Positions 17,126 to 30,935 of a DNA stretch of 64,000 nt are shown here, one piece after another. The translations under genes were made by a program, and so were the position numbers. Source of the stretch: Sinohyriopsis cumingii (taxonomy: Eukaryota > Mollusca > Bivalvia > Unionida > Unionidae); NCBI GenBank assembly GCA_028554795.2, contig CM068839.1, forward strand, positions 45,338,940 through 45,402,939, in the 5' to 3' direction. Numbering within the stretch: the first letter of the stretch is position 1; each line of letters begins with the position of its first letter. The notes beneath the pieces are model-generated. The model saw only the letters and a list, made by a program, of their open reading frames with translations, made no database searches and was not told the DNA's origin.

Positions 17126-17984
17126 TGTCTTATAATGTTATCCTTTTAACTTTAGCTTCAATGATTGTTTATATTTTTCCATAATATCTTCTTCGGTAAA
17201 ACAATGTGCGATGGACAAACAATCTTTCATTTTTGTCTCCACGCATATAAATTCCAACCAGTCATCAGCCTGGTTTCCTTTTCTTGCCATTGTTCTTCTT
17301 CATTAATTAGTCCCACCATCATAAGTTTCAGCACCAGAAAGAGCGGAAATATATTGCTTGTTCTTCATATTCTCCTTCTTGTTTATCTTGTCATTGTTGT
17401 TCTTCTTCGTGTTCGTCATTCAATTTTCTTCTTGTTCTTCAGGTATAAAGCTGTATATTACTGGCACCTCAGTTTGTTCAGTTACTGTGTTTATTATTGC
17501 TATTTTTGTATTGCTATTTTTGTGTTGCTATTTTGCCTTTTAATTTGTCTAAATTTTCTTATTTTACAACAAATATGACTGAACTGACAAGGATTTACAT
17601 ATCCGTTCTTCGTCTATGATTAATTTACATTAGTTTTGTTTTCATTCTTGCTTTATTTAATCATACATCCTGTACGATTATTAGGATGTAAAATATCTGT
17701 AAACTGTAAATATAATCAGCTTTTAAAGAGAGAAATCCATTGAAAATGAAAATGAACAGAAGGAATAAACATGCCAAGGATGGTGCTAAGTGATTGTAAG
17801 TGACTGTGCTGCAAACGTGTTATAATGGTTTCTAGTGCATGGAGTCATTAAGTTCAACAGGTACTGGTCAACTGTCCCTAACTAACCATGATGCTTTGCT
17901 TACCTCCACCTTAATAGCCACTAATTTTTATCTTTAAGATAATGTTGGAACAAAGGCATGGTGTAATTTGGAAGTTCTGAATAT
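17126..17984. other. Host non-coding DNA, pyrimidine-rich patch
   Basis: Rich in TTCTTCTTG-type tracts at 17,280-17,540 that leave long but unconvincing open frames. No gene recognised. Confidence 0.5.
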
Positions 17985-18300
17985 CATTATTTCGGATCAC
18001 AATGTTAATCTTAGTGTTCCTGAGAACAATATTTTTGTCAGTGTTTTCGACAACAATGTTCTTTGTCAGTGTTTCCGACAACAATGTTCTTTGTCAGTGT
18101 TTCCGATAACAATGTTCTTTGTCAGTGTTTCCGACAACAAAGTTCTGGATATCAGGGTTCCGATCAACCAAATTCTTTTTTAGTGTTCACGATACTAGTG
18201 TTCTAAATTTCAGGGTTCCGATCAACCAAACTCTTTTTTTTAGTGTTTACGATACTAGTGTTCTGAATATCAGGGTTCCCGTCATCCAAGATAGTTATCA
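17985..18300. repeat. Two adjacent short tandem repeats
   Basis: About four 28-bp units around TTCCGACAACAATGTTCTTT, passing at about 18,130 into three ~60-bp units containing CAGGGTTCCGATCAACCAA and ACGATACTAGTGTTCT. Confidence 0.8.
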
Positions 18301-18484
18301 TTGTACCCGACAACAATCTCATCTTCCATGGACTTACGGCCATCTCCTAAACGATAAAACCATCTCAGACAATTGTAGGATCCGTCAGAGAATTATATTT
18401 ATAAATCACCCAAGTCGGTTTTAGTGTCAATCGGAGAGTACCCAGATTTAAAGCGTGATTGATCTTTGTGCAGTAGCAGCCTTC
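18301..18484. other. Host spacer
   Basis: Short unrecognised spacer between the repeats and the SINE. Confidence 0.5.
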
Positions 18485-18748
18485 TTGTTGTTTTATTGTT
18501 GTTGTAGGGTTTAATGCCATTTTTCAGCACACGATAGGCTATACATGGCGGCCAGTATTAATCGTGGAGGAAGAACCCAGGAAAACCCGGAAAGAACCAC
18601 CGACCCACGAGAAGCTACTGGCAAGCTTTCTCACATACCCACATTGGCTGAATCCGAGACTCGAACCCACGCAGACAGAGGTGAGATGGCAGAGATCCGT
18701 AACGGAGAGAACTTTAGACCACTCGGCTCCCACTCGGGGCCCCTAGCA
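18485..18748 (-). mobile_element. SINE family A, full-length copy
   Basis: Read on the minus strand, it begins at the tRNA-like head (A box GCCGAGTGGTCTAAAG, B box GGGTTCGAGTC), continues through a conserved body with CTTCTCGTGGGTCGGTGGTT and TTCTTCCTCCACGA, and ends TGGCATTAAACCCTACAACA with an (AAC)n tail. Four other copies in the window (19,009; 38,876; 50,959; 58,715) define the family. The head resembles a Ser/Leu-type tRNA. Its open frames are not genes. Confidence 0.85.
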
Positions 18749-19008
18749 GCCTTGTTCTTCTCAGGCATCATCACGTCTCTGTCATTAGCCTATATTCCGT
18801 CACATGGATATATCTGCAGGTATCCCGCGTACTGCAAGTGCAGATGCAGATCATCTTATCTTTGCCTATTGATCGGTATTAACTGTATTGACAGGTTTAA
18901 AGAAGAAAAAAAACAATAACTAGAAAAGGTTCAGAATTATTCAAATACCCCTCTTATGAAAAAAAATCGATGCAGCTGTATTTTATCAATGCAACGATGT
19001 ATGGATGT

Positions 19009-19235
19009 TGTTGGTGTAGCGTGAATTTTCAGTACACGATAGACAATACCTGGCTGCCGCTATATGTGGTGAAAGAAGAACCCGGGAAAATCCCGTAAGA
19101 ACCACAGACCAACGGGAAGCTACTAACGAGCTTTCTCACACTGACCGAGCCCGAGACTCAAATCGACGCGGGTAGAGGTGGAATAGCAATGATCGGTAAA
19201 AGCGAGCGATTTAGACCTATCGTCTACCTGGGGCC

Positions 19236-19237
<2 letters not shown>
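19009..19237 (-). mobile_element. SINE family A, diverged copy
   Basis: Same body and head as the 18,485 copy but diverged, flanked on its head side by a (GT)n tract. Confidence 0.75.
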
Positions 19238-19282
<45 letters not shown>

Positions 19283-19292
19283 GTGTGTGTTG
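19238..19292. repeat. (GT)n microsatellite
   Basis: About 25 GT units with one GC interruption. Confidence 0.95.
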
Positions 19293-19374
19293 TGCGTAAG
19301 AAAATATGTATTGTTACTATCATTTACCATGCACCGTTTCTAGGAAAACGCATACTTTCAATTGATAGTATATA

Positions 19375-20140
19375 ACATGAGATACATGCCGTTACAACAT
19401 GAGATACATATCGTTTCAGCATGAGATACATGTCGTTTCAGCATGAGATATATATCGTTACAGCATGAGTTCAATAATGTTATAGTATGAGTTACGTATC
19501 GTTTCAGCATGAGACACATATCGTTTCAGCACGAGACATATCGTTACAGCATGAGATATATACTGTTATAGTATGAGGTACATATCGTTACAGCATGAGA
19601 TATATACTGTTATAGTATGAGGTACATATCGTTACAGCATGAGATATATACTGTTATAGTATGAGGTACATATCGTTGCAGTATGAGATATATACTATTA
19701 CAGTATGAGATACATATCGTTACAGCATGAGATATATACTGTTACAGTATGAGGTACATATCGTTACAGCATGAGATATATACTGTTACAATATGAGATA
19801 CATATCGTTACAGCATGAGATATATACTGTTACAGTATGAGATACATATCTTTACAGCATGAAAAACATATCGTTTCATCACGAGATACATATCGTTACA
19901 ACATGAGATACATGCCGCTTCTGGATGAGATACATATTGTTACAGCATGAGTTGCATACTGTTATAGTAGGAGTTACATATCGTTTCAGCATGAGACGCA
20001 TATCGTTATAGGATGAGGTAGATATCGTTACAGCATGAGACATATATTGTTATAGCACGAGATACATATCTTTACAGCATGAGATAATACTATTATAGCC
20101 TGAGATACATATCGTTACAACATGAGATAAATAACATTAC
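19375..20140. repeat. 22-bp minisatellite in two-unit pattern
   Basis: Unit like ATGAGATACATATCGTTACAGC. In 19,540-19,860 two variants alternate (ATATATACTGTTATAGT and GTACATATCGTTACAGC), giving a ~44-bp dimeric period. Confidence 0.9.
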
Positions 20141-21325
20141 ATCAGTGAAGCTCATATGTTCAACACACTCAATTTTGGAACTTGTCAAAATGTATATTAT
20201 GAGTATTTGCAAAAATATATTGTGATCAAATTATACTTTCCGTATTAAAATTGCAAAAATGACGGTGCGATGTACCATTATAAAGTCTTTATTGAAATTA
20301 GCCAGATTAGGATAGCATATTTTCATCTACTTCACAGACGACTAATTACCAATAATTAGTACTTAATAATCAGTATAAATAACGTAGGAAAGGCATAAAT
20401 TGATAATCCCATTACTATACAGGGTTTGTCTTTCGTCTTGTATAGTAATATAAGGTGATCATGTGTCAAATTGTCAAATGTTTCTTGGCATCATAAAAAA
20501 AAATCAAAGCCAGGATCAGAGATATATAGTTTTATGGCACTACCCGGAATGCTTTATATGTCGCCCGGGCGACTTTAGTAACCGATTGGCAGTGTGTTTA
20601 GTGATACTATAATATGAAGCCGCTTGATCGGGGTTGGAATGCCAGACCGTTAATTACGCTCCCCATAAAAGATAAATGCACAGTGCATTGGAGATTTGCT
20701 ATGGTTCTTCAATGGTATAATTTTGTTTAGATGCCTCTCATCCTATCTCTCGCTCTCTTTATTAGGTAAAAAAATACTCTATATCCAGATTACAAAAATA
20801 AGTCAAAGAATGTAAGTACTCCTTGCTAGAAATCTATTATACTTGAGACCAAGTTCACATCTTTTAAGAAGTCAGTCATGCATATAAAAACGATCTCATA
20901 TAAGTTAATAGTTAATTTGTGTACACAAACCATTCATAAGAAAGAGAAAAGTAAAAACAATGGTATATGACATGTGGACCTTACGATTATGTATTCACTG
21001 TATAACTGTACTGGCCGCGTTGAGATTCAATCTCCAAGACTATGTGAAACGGAAAAAAGTTTCATATATTGTGCATCACTTGTGAAATTGAAGTCTGGTC
21101 ACGAGGACTGCACTGCACGGACCTAACCTGCTTATATGGTACCTCAATTGTGCTCTATCGTCTCGTCATCCTGTAGCTACTGTTATGGTAGCTTTTTGGA
21201 ACTTTTACCTAAGAATGATGGACATTTTTCTGACGTTATTTTACTAGGTTATATTATGTTTATTCCCAGGAGAAAAGACTGGCACAACAACGTAAATATT
21301 AAGGCCCAAAATGTGATAAATAATC
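20141..21325. other. Host non-coding DNA
   Basis: No gene recognised. A 14-bp perfect palindrome GTCGCCCGGGCGAC lies near 20,561 in a locally GC-rich stretch. Confidence 0.5.
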
Positions 21326-22728
21326 AAAATGCATGATATGGGTCCACATAATCTAAATGCATGATATGGATCCACATGATCTAAATGCATGATATGGGTC
21401 TACATAATCTAAATGCATGATACGGGTCAACATAATCTAAATACATGATACGGGTCAACATAATCTAAATGCATGATATGGATCCACATAATCTAAATGC
21501 ATGATACGGGTCTACATAATCTAAATGCATGATATGGATCCACATAATCTAAATACATGATACGGGTCAACATAATCTAAATGCATGATATGGATCCACA
21601 TAATCTAAATGCATGATACGGGTCTACATAATCTAAATGCATGATACGGGTCCACATAATCTAAATGCATGATATGGATCCACATAATCTAAATGAATGA
21701 TATGGATCCACATAATCTAAATGCATGATATGGGTCCACATAATTTAAATGCATGATATGGGTCTACATAATCTAAATGCATGATATGGGTCCACATAAT
21801 TTAAATGCATGATACGGGTCTACATGATCTAAATGCATGATATGGGTCCACATAATTTAAATGCATGATATGGGTCTACATAATTTAAATGCATGATACG
21901 GGTCTACATGATCTAAATGCATGATATGGGTCCACATAATTTAAATGCATGATATGGGTCCACATAATTTAAATGCAAGATATTGGTCCACATAATATAA
22001 ATGCATGATATGGATCCACATAATCTAAATGCATGATGTGGGTCCGTATAATCTAAATGCATGATATGGGTCCACATAATCTAAATGCAAGATATTGGTC
22101 CACATAATATAAATGCATGATCTGGGTCCACATACTATAAATGCATGATATGGGTCCACATAATCTAGATGCATGATATGGGTCCACATAATATAAATGC
22201 ATGATATGGGTCCACATAATCTAAATGCAAGATATGGGTCCACATAATATAAATGCATGATCTGGGTCCACATACTATAAATGCATGATATGGGTCCACA
22301 TAATATAAATGCATGATATGGGTCCACATAATTTAAATGCATGATATGGGTCTACATAATTTAAATGCATGATACGGGTCCACATAATCTAAATGCATGA
22401 TGTGGGTCCACATAATTTAAATGCATGATGTGGGTCTACATAATTTAAATGCATGATACGGGTCCACATAATCTAAATGCATGATGTGGGTCCACATAAT
22501 TTAAATGCATGATATGGGTCTACATAATCTAAATGCATGATATGGATTCATATAATCTAAATGCATGATATGGGTCCACATAATCTAAATGCAAGATATG
22601 GGTCCACATAATATAAATGCATGATCTGGGTCCACATACTATAAATGCATGATATGGGTCCACATAATCTAGATGCATGATATGGGTCCACATAATATAA
22701 ATGCATGATATGGGTCCACATAATAATA
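21326..22728. repeat. 28-bp minisatellite (about 50 copies)
   Basis: Unit ATGCATGATATGGGTCCACA plus TAATCTAA. Third-quarter variants (TATGG, TACGGGTC, TGTGGG) recur in blocks, and a multi-unit segment near 22,060-22,260 reappears at 22,560-22,700, showing higher-order duplication. The minus strand lacks stops for over 100 codons purely because the unit has none. Confidence 0.95.
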
Positions 22729-22729
22729 A

Positions 22730-23867
22730 CTTATAGGAAGCAGCGATGGTACATTTAGATAGGAAAATGATACAGTCTCTGTCCAGCCCCTCCCAGGGCA
22801 GTGACAATACACTGCCGGAGGACAAATAACCACAAAACACACAGAGAGAAAGGATGACAAGAATTGTCAAAAATAGCGCATATATACCTCAAAATGAGAC
22901 AAAAGGACCGGATATGGACAACGACACGGGAACCGAAATAGATAAGGACAAAATAAGTGAAAGCGAGGACTAGGACGCAGACAGAGATAAAATGGATATG
23001 GAAATAGAAGAAACGGAATAAGAGACAGAGAACACAGAGAGTATGACAGAGACGAACTAAATGTTAACTCTAACAGTGAAAATGATGTGGATGGCGGTGC
23101 GCGGTGACCCCGTCAAAATAGGCAAATGACCTACAAATAGATAAACCTCTGAATTGTTTAATAACCATAATCATAAACTTATAAACATTAATAAGGAATA
23201 TTATCAAGAGATGTGGCGAAGTGGTGTGGGAAAAAAATGGAAGGAAAAAACTTCCGTATATTTTCCAAAAATACGAATGAAATTGATAGGGATGAAATAT
23301 TTAAATTAATTAAAGAAACTGAATATGATATCATTTTAGTACAAGAAACTCATAATATAGTCTCAAAAGAAACATAGTAACAATGATAGAAGATAAATTA
23401 AACGCTTTAGCAATCCTTAATAATTACAAGGATGATACGAGAGGGGGGTTTGGCAAAAATAATCAGAAAAATAGTGGATTTAGAAAGGGTAAATGAAGGG
23501 GTCTTTTTTGTAGGAAGAATGTTACATAGAGTAGTAGAAAAATTGCATATAATAAATGGTTTTTATCGAGCAAATAAATATAAAAACCAAGAGTTTATAC
23601 ATAATATGCGTAAATACCTAAATAACTGCTCAATGTAAAACTTAATAATGGGAGGGGTTTTGAAATGGGTTGGAGAAAATATCAATGGAACATTAGAACT
23701 TACACGAAAAGATAGCATTTTAAACAGGAAATGGAAAATCTTTTTAAAAGGAATATGTTGGTTGATATATAAAGGAGGAAAATATTATTAGAAGGTAATA
23801 CACTTATGAATATAAGGACAATCAATTCAGTAGGCTCGATAAATATTAAGGAACGAATTCTGGGGAG

Positions 23868-23899
<32 letters not shown>

Positions 23900-26640
23900 C
23901 ATACATACATACATACATAAATGCTGAAAAACAGAAGTTAAAATATCAGATCAAAAGTTAATAAATATTGAAATTTGTTTTATTAAAAATAGGGTTAAAT
24001 GGGTAAAGGGGGTATGGAAGCTCAATAATAAAATTTTAGAGGAAAAGGAATTTATAGAGATAATTAATAAAGAAACTGGAAAATTCTTCAAAAGAGGAAA
24101 CAGACATTATTAGAGAATCGGATATTTTCGAAAACAAATTAATAAATATAGCCTGCAAATTTTCGAAAACAAGAAGAGAGCTGCAAAAAATAGAGAAGGA
24201 TGAAATAATTTTAAAAATATGGAAAACAAATACAGAGGAAAATTTAAATAAACTAAAAGAAAGATTAAATAAAACTTTAGACGAAGGAAATAAAGGTAGG
24301 GAAATAAGGGTAGCGAGGTTTACAAAGTTATATAAAAATGCAGAAGGTTTGTATAAGCGAGATGAACTGAGAAAGGGTGGGGGAAACATCTAGAACAATT
24401 AAGGAATAGCAACAAAATGTTAACAGAGAAAACGGAAATTATAGATCACATTAGAGAATATTATACTGGATTATATACAACTCAAATCATTGATCAAACA
24501 ATCATAAATGCATTTTTGAAAGGAATACCATGTGAGAGAATATCGTCAGAACATAGAGACAAATGTGACGATTTCACCTCAAAAGAAGAAACACAGAATA
24601 CAATCAAACAACTAGCGAAGGAGAAATCCCCAGTTAAAGATGGACTCAATGCAGAATTCTATCAATGATTTATCGCCGATCCATATTTCATCGTACCATA
24701 ATATCTTTTTTAAAAATGAAACAATGTTACCGTCAATGAGGGAAGCCTTAATCACATTATTCTACAAAATATAGAGAGATAGGGAAGACCTAAAAAAAAA
24801 CTGGAGGCCCATCTCCCTCCTAAAGATAGATTATAAGATTTAAGTTAAGCAGAATCCTTGCAAACAAGGCAAACATGGGAATGGATAACATAATAAATAT
24901 AAACCAAACATTTGAGGCAAAAGGGAGGGATATTAAAAAATAATATATTAAGTATAAAACAGTGATAGATTTTATACATGTCGAAAAGGTGCCATGGCAC
25001 TTTTCGACCAAGAAAAGGCTTTTGATAGATTGGAACATAACTACGTACAGAAAGTTCTGGAAAAAATTTGGATTTGGAAATTATTTCCGAAGAGGGACCA
25101 AAATCCTGTACAAAAAGATAACTTCAAGGGTACATGTAAATAATGCAATCACGGAGAAATTTGATATACAGACGTTAGTGAGGCAAGGATGCCCACTGTC
25201 AATGCTATTATACTTGATATCAATTGAAATCCTAAGTATACAAAAATAAGGAAAAACCAAGAAATTGAGGGGGTAAAAATTCCAAATTTAAAAGAAGAAG
25301 TCAAAATACTCCAATATGCAAATGATTGTACTACCTTTAAAAGGGATCCAATATTCTTTAAGTACCTGGTAAAAGACTTTGAGTCTTTTGGAAAAGCTTC
25401 CGGGTCAAAATAAATCATGATAAAACTGATATACTAAAAATAGGAAACTGGCGGGGAATTCATCCTAGGTTTACCCCATCTGATAAAAGGTCAAGTAAAA
25501 GCATTATGATTTTTTATTTTTTACGGAAAAGAAGATGAGTTAGAAAACTACTAGAACACGATAAAGAAAGTCAATGAAAACAAAAAATCTGGACACTTTT
25601 AACGTCTCTTTGCATAATGGAGCGGGCATAAGTGGCCAAGACATATTTGTATTCAAACGTAAACTACATAATAAAATCAATAGATATTGAAAACAAGAAA
25701 GTAGATAAACTAGACAATGAAATTATTACAGAGATATGGGGATACAAGACCCATTATATAAAGAAGGAAACCTTATATAAAGCGAAAATAGGGGAGGACT
25801 AGCATTGCCAAGCCCAATACTACTGGGATATACCAACATTATAAATAGAATAAAAACAATAAATACCGAACCTAAAACACCATTGGAGGCTCTGTATGTA
25901 TACTGGTATGGGTTTGCAATCAGAAATAGAGAGGACATATACAAAAATAGCATCCTAACAAAACAAGCTAGAAGTACCTAGAAAATTTAGGAACATCAAA
26001 GAAGTTTGGGTTAAATATAGGGACAGAAAGGAATTGTGGGAAATGGATATACGTAAAAATTATGAATGGTTGAATGAATATATACCAAAAATTATATGAA
26101 GCAAAGTTAAGCTGGAAAATTGGGATGTAAATTGTGACAGGACATGGGGGCACTGGTCAAACATCAGATCCCTAAAGATGCAAAGCCTAATATTTAAAAT
26201 ATGCACAACTCATGGCTAACAGGGGAAGTAGCCATGAGAAGGCACATGATTAAAATAATGCCAAAGTGTCCGATGTGAATGACAGTAAATTTCACAAAGG
26301 TACATGCAATAGCGCAATGCTGAAAAAGAAAACCTGAAAGAATTAACTTACTCATGGAAATAGGTAAAAAAGAGAGGTACCTGAGGAATAACTTATTATT
26401 TTTAGATGCAGACTTCGACCAAAGCATTTAATGAAAACCGCAGAATATATATCTAAAACAATGACCTCATAAACAAGTCGTCAAAACGGCAGTTGGGGGG
26501 AGAGAAAGGGGTTGGCTTCGGTTTACAGCCCATTATGGGTATGTACCGGCCTGAACGCGGGTAGGAGCCTTGCCCTTATTTCTCATCTCATGGGAACATT
26601 TGATTAATCCATCTAACCAAAATTTTTATAAGAGCTAGTC
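22730..26640 (+). mobile_element. Degenerate non-LTR retrotransposon (LINE, L1/Tx1-like)
   Basis: Fragments in several frames along the plus strand. A charged, ORF1-like relic lies at 22,860-23,090. At ~23,320-23,350 is an endonuclease-like D-I-I-L-V-Q-E-T-H. At ~24,620-24,660 is the reverse-transcriptase entry K-E-K-S-P-V-K-D-G-L-N-A-E-F-Y. A D-Q-E-K-A-F-D-R-L-E-H block sits at ~25,005, V-R-Q-G-C-P-L-S at ~25,180, and the active-site box reads Y-A-N-D near 25,316 instead of Y-A-D-D. C-terminal remnants continue to ~26,430. Stops and frameshifts interrupt it repeatedly, so it is dead. The D-Q-E-K-A-F-D-R box points to the L1/Tx1 side of the family. Confidence 0.85.
23874..23918. repeat. (AT)n/(CATA)n microsatellite inside the LINE
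   Basis: TATATA passing to repeated ACAT; an expansion within the dead element. Confidence 0.9.
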
Positions 26641-27725
26641 CTCCGGTGCCTCTAAAAATAACAAAACTAAACAATTGCAACCAACAAAAGGAAAAATAGG
26701 TAACCCAAATATTACTAATATACTAATAAATTAACATTCTTCTTCTTTCTTTTTCTGTTATTTTTCTCTCTTCTTCTTTCCTTGAAATTTTAGTGGGAAA
26801 CCGGGAACCTGCACTTGGGTGAAGTACGAGGCACAGACGTTGCAGGGCTAAATCATAAGGCGTTACCATAAGTGAACAGGCCTGCGAAAGAGTCTCAGAA
26901 AAACTCATATGTAGGAAATGGACAAACAGAAAACACACACACAGAGACACACACACACACACACGCGCACGCGCGCGCACACAAACAGGGATTTAGGTAT
27001 AGTTTATAAGATTAACCACAACAATAAAGGTTTACCCAAATTTATCTTTTAGGTGATAGCCAACATATTTTGTTATCTTTTTTATTTTAGGCATTTTCGG
27101 ACCATTTTTGATTTAGAAATTAAATTTAAACTAAATATAACTTTTAAAACAGCAGACAAGTTTATGCTCGAAGATGAAGAGAAGCAGGATGATAAAAAGG
27201 AAATGCGGCTTCTTAAATAGGGCATGGTCTTCTCACCCTTGAAACACTTTGAGGAAAAATGAGGAACGTCTCACAATGAACACACCTAAAAAACACTAGG
27301 AATTTGTTTTCTTTTCTTTTGTAGAATGCAATCGTTTCTCATTAAAATTCAAATTAGGTAACCAAATTACAGGAAATTAAATTTTGGACAAATTAATGGA
27401 ATTGATAATGTCCAAATAACATTTCTTTTCCCTCCAATGACAAGACAACTGGGGAGTAACCTTGGTAATACTACAGTCCTTACATACAAATCTATATAGC
27501 ACACAAACAATATAGCAAATACTCACATATCATTCATGACAAAGGAGATCCTTAGCAAATATCACTCAAATATATAAGGGAAAGGATTCCGATCTTGGAG
27601 ATTGAAGCCAGAATCGGATGAACAAACCTTTAGAATACACTAGGGATAATAAATTCCCCATCAAGATTTTTAGTTTAGACTAAGTTGTTGATCAAAATTC
27701 TTTTGAATAAAAACTCAAACACACA

Positions 27726-27772
<47 letters not shown>

Positions 27773-29584
27773 TAGGGGATACATGAACACATAAAAGCAT
27801 TTTTGGGGTGAGGAATTCGGGGAGGGGGCATCTGTGTGGTGACCCCCTCAAATAAAATCAAAAAAATAAATAAAAAGAAACTGTCATAACATTTACTACG
27901 TCAGGCAATAAAGAAATGAAAATGAACATTGTACATTTCTTACTACGACGGACAATATATGGTCATGACAACCATTAAATAATTTTTAAAAAATTGTTCG
28001 AAAAAGACACGTACAACAGTGTGCTAAAACAATTAAAATGTAAAAAAATAGAATCTAACATGTATCTAAATATCATTTTTTCTTTCATGGCTCTTCTTTT
28101 CGTTCTCCAATCGTTCAAGCTCTTTATTTATTTTTCAATTTATTATCAATCTCTTGATACATGATTAATTTGCTAGAATTTTCATCAAATTCATTTTCTT
28201 GTTTGTTAAATCCACTTGTTTATTTCTCTTAATGGACTCATTTAGCTGGTAGTAAATTGAATATTCCTGTGTTATTATTTGTATTAGACCTGAGCAAAGC
28301 GTTTTCTTCAACATCATGTTTCAGTTCATTAGATTTGACTAAAACACCTTCATGTACAACGCTGCTGTTCCTTCCCAAATCCTTGCTGTATCATCTGCTT
28401 GTAAAAGTCGCAGTGTGCTTATTGATGCAGTTGCTTGAAATTAATCTATCTCCCTATGATCTTTCTTCTTAACGTACTGCAGTAACTTCCAGTGTGATGA
28501 TAGCACGGGCACTTTGGAGCCATAATAACTATTCAGGTAGAAAAAAAAGAGTTTTATACTAATAGGTAAACAATTGGATCTAACAGGCACCAAAACTAAT
28601 TAAAAACTAATTAATGTAGTATTGAACATTAATAACTAATTATCTTTTATACATTAAAGACTTATTTTTACAAATATTCAACAGCCATATCTCATGTACA
28701 TAACACTTTATCTGAAATCGGACAAATAATTTCAAGAAAGTGTCATCAGCGAAATTTTTCAGTCGAATTTGAGAAAAGACAAGATGGCTGGCTGAAATGG
28801 ACAAAATGTGCAAGTGTGCAAAAGTGAATGGGGTAAAAAAAATAAAACAGATTAAGTTAACGTCATTTTAATTAATATTTAAAGAAAACATTGATACAAA
28901 TAGCAAACAATTACAAATATGATTTTAAGATCACAAAACGTTTAGTAAGTTCAATGGCTTCAAAACTAAAGAAAGTTAAACATTATAAGTACATTAAGTG
29001 AAACTATTCAAGTTAATTTTAGTGATTGTTTGTTGATTATGGGGAGTCGGCGTTGGGAAGATATTTCATCAACCCAAGTAATTAGCCAGTTTCTACGATC
29101 ACACGTTATAAAGTACAAAAATCACAAGACTTTATGACGGCTAGGATTAGCTGCGTAAAATGGACACTACTTAATTTATTAACAGAGGGAATTCTCTAGA
29201 TATTTTATTTTAATTTTTTTAGTAATTCGATATAGCAATGATTCTTTGCATTGGGTGTTTCGGTCGTGTTTTGTATCTCATGTCATGAATTACTAATTTT
29301 CGGCCTAGGAAGACTTACTGGTGTATCATACAAATGGGAATTAAGTAATAGCTTCAACATTTGTAGTCATAAGGTGATTAGAGAAACAGTATTTGTAGTA
29401 TTCAGGCATTAGGTACCTTTCCTTTGAAAATGACTGTGGAAAATAGGGGAAAACAATTGACTTCAAGCCATGCTCATACAAGTGTTTGTGTCACTCTGTA
29501 GTGAGTTTGTGTCACTCTGTAGAGAGACTACTTGTGTGTAACAATAGTTTTAAAAAAATGAAACAAAAATGGCATGGATTTCAT
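26641..29584. other. Host non-coding DNA with CA microsatellites
   Basis: (CA)n-type tracts at about 26,935-26,985 and 27,722-27,770. A GTGGTGACCCCCTCAAA motif near 27,836 echoes GCGGTGACCCCGTCAAA near 23,102 in the LINE, so another LINE relic may lie between. No gene recognised. Confidence 0.5.
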
Positions 29585-30345
29585 GGTCGATACACTTTCC
29601 GGTTGTATTCCTATCAGTTTGAATAAGGTAAGCTCTTCACTTTCCGGTTATATTCGTAATCAGTTTTAATAAGATAACCTCTACACTTTACTGTTGTATT
29701 CGTGCTCAGTTTGAATAAGGTAACCGAAATACTTTTCGGTGTTATTAGTGCTCAATTTGAATAAGGTAACCGGTACGCTTTCTGTGTTGTTTTTACTCGA
29801 TTTGAATAAGATAACCTGGAACGCTTTCCGTGTTGTTTTTACTCGATTTGAATAAGATAACCTGGAACGCTTTCCATGTTGTTTTTGCTCAATTTGAATA
29901 AGATAACCTGGAACGCTTTCCGTGTTGTTTTTACTCAGTTTGAATAAGATAACCTGGAACGCTTTCCGTGTTGTTTTTGCTCAATTTGAATAAGATAACC
30001 TGGAACGCTTTCCGTGTTGTTTTTACTCAGTTTGAATAAGATAACCTGGAACGCTTTCCATGTTGTTTTTGCTCAATTTGAATAAGATAACCTGGAACGC
30101 TTTCCGTGTTGTTTTTACTCAGTTTGAATAAGATAACCTGGAACGCTTTCCGTGTTGTTTTTACTCAATTTGAATAAGATAACATGGAACGCTTTCCATG
30201 TTGTTTTTACTCGATTTGAATAAGATAACCTGGAACGCTTTCCGTCTTGTTTTTACTCAGTTTGAATAAGATAACCTGGAACGCTTTCCGTGTTGTTTTT
30301 TGCTCGATTTGAATAAGATATTCTAATATACTTTTCGCTGATATT
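29585..30345. repeat. 46-bp minisatellite (about 16 copies)
   Basis: Unit AAGATAACCTGGAACGCTTT, then CCGTGTTGTTTTTACTCAGT and TTGAAT. The middle copies are nearly identical and alternate ACTCAGT with GCTCAAT, a 92-bp dimeric period; the ends are degenerate. Confidence 0.95.
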
Positions 30346-30699
30346 CATGATCAATTTTGAATGCGATAACTTAAAATCATAAACCGATGGTCGATATAAT
30401 TGGATATCGCACTACAAATATCAATAGTTATTAACCTCTAATTCGATCAAAACATTTTTGAAAGGGCCAACGATTAATTTAGTGCCATAGCAAAGTGGAA
30501 AATGACAACTAACAAGAAACAACATAAAACACGTATATGGCATAAAAAAAACAATACATATAACAAAATTCATCGATATTGGGTAGGTAAAGCTTATAAC
30601 ATAATTACTCTTTCTTTTTCTCAGCAAACAAAAATTTCAATCTTACGACTAATTAATTGTTCCTTCATTTTATTTAATCGAAAGAAATGGACATAATAT
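30346..30699. other. Host non-coding DNA
   Basis: AT-rich; nothing recognised. Confidence 0.5.
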
Positions 30700-30935
30700 A
30701 TTTTAGTTTACCGGCGTACAGGCTGTACCAGTTCCTTAACCAACGCTTTACTGGAGTAGAAACTGTACAAGTTCATGGACCAATGTATATTAGTTTACAG
30801 AGTACAGATTGTACTAGTTCATGGGACCATTTGTTTTTGCTTTGCAGGAGTACAGACTGTACAAGTCGAAGAACCGGTGTAATTTTGTTTATGGGGTACA
30901 GACTGTACGGGTTCCTGGACCTCTTGATATTACGA
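30700..30935. repeat. Degenerate ~65-bp repeat around GTACAGACTGTAC
   Basis: About four units, each carrying the self-complementary core GTACAGACTGTAC or a variant, followed by (A)AGTTC...GGACC. Confidence 0.7.

Noticed and set aside
17165-17578. 137-residue hydrophobic, membrane-like frame
   Set aside because: Arises from a TTC/TTG-rich pyrimidine tract; overlapping frames are equally hydrophobic.
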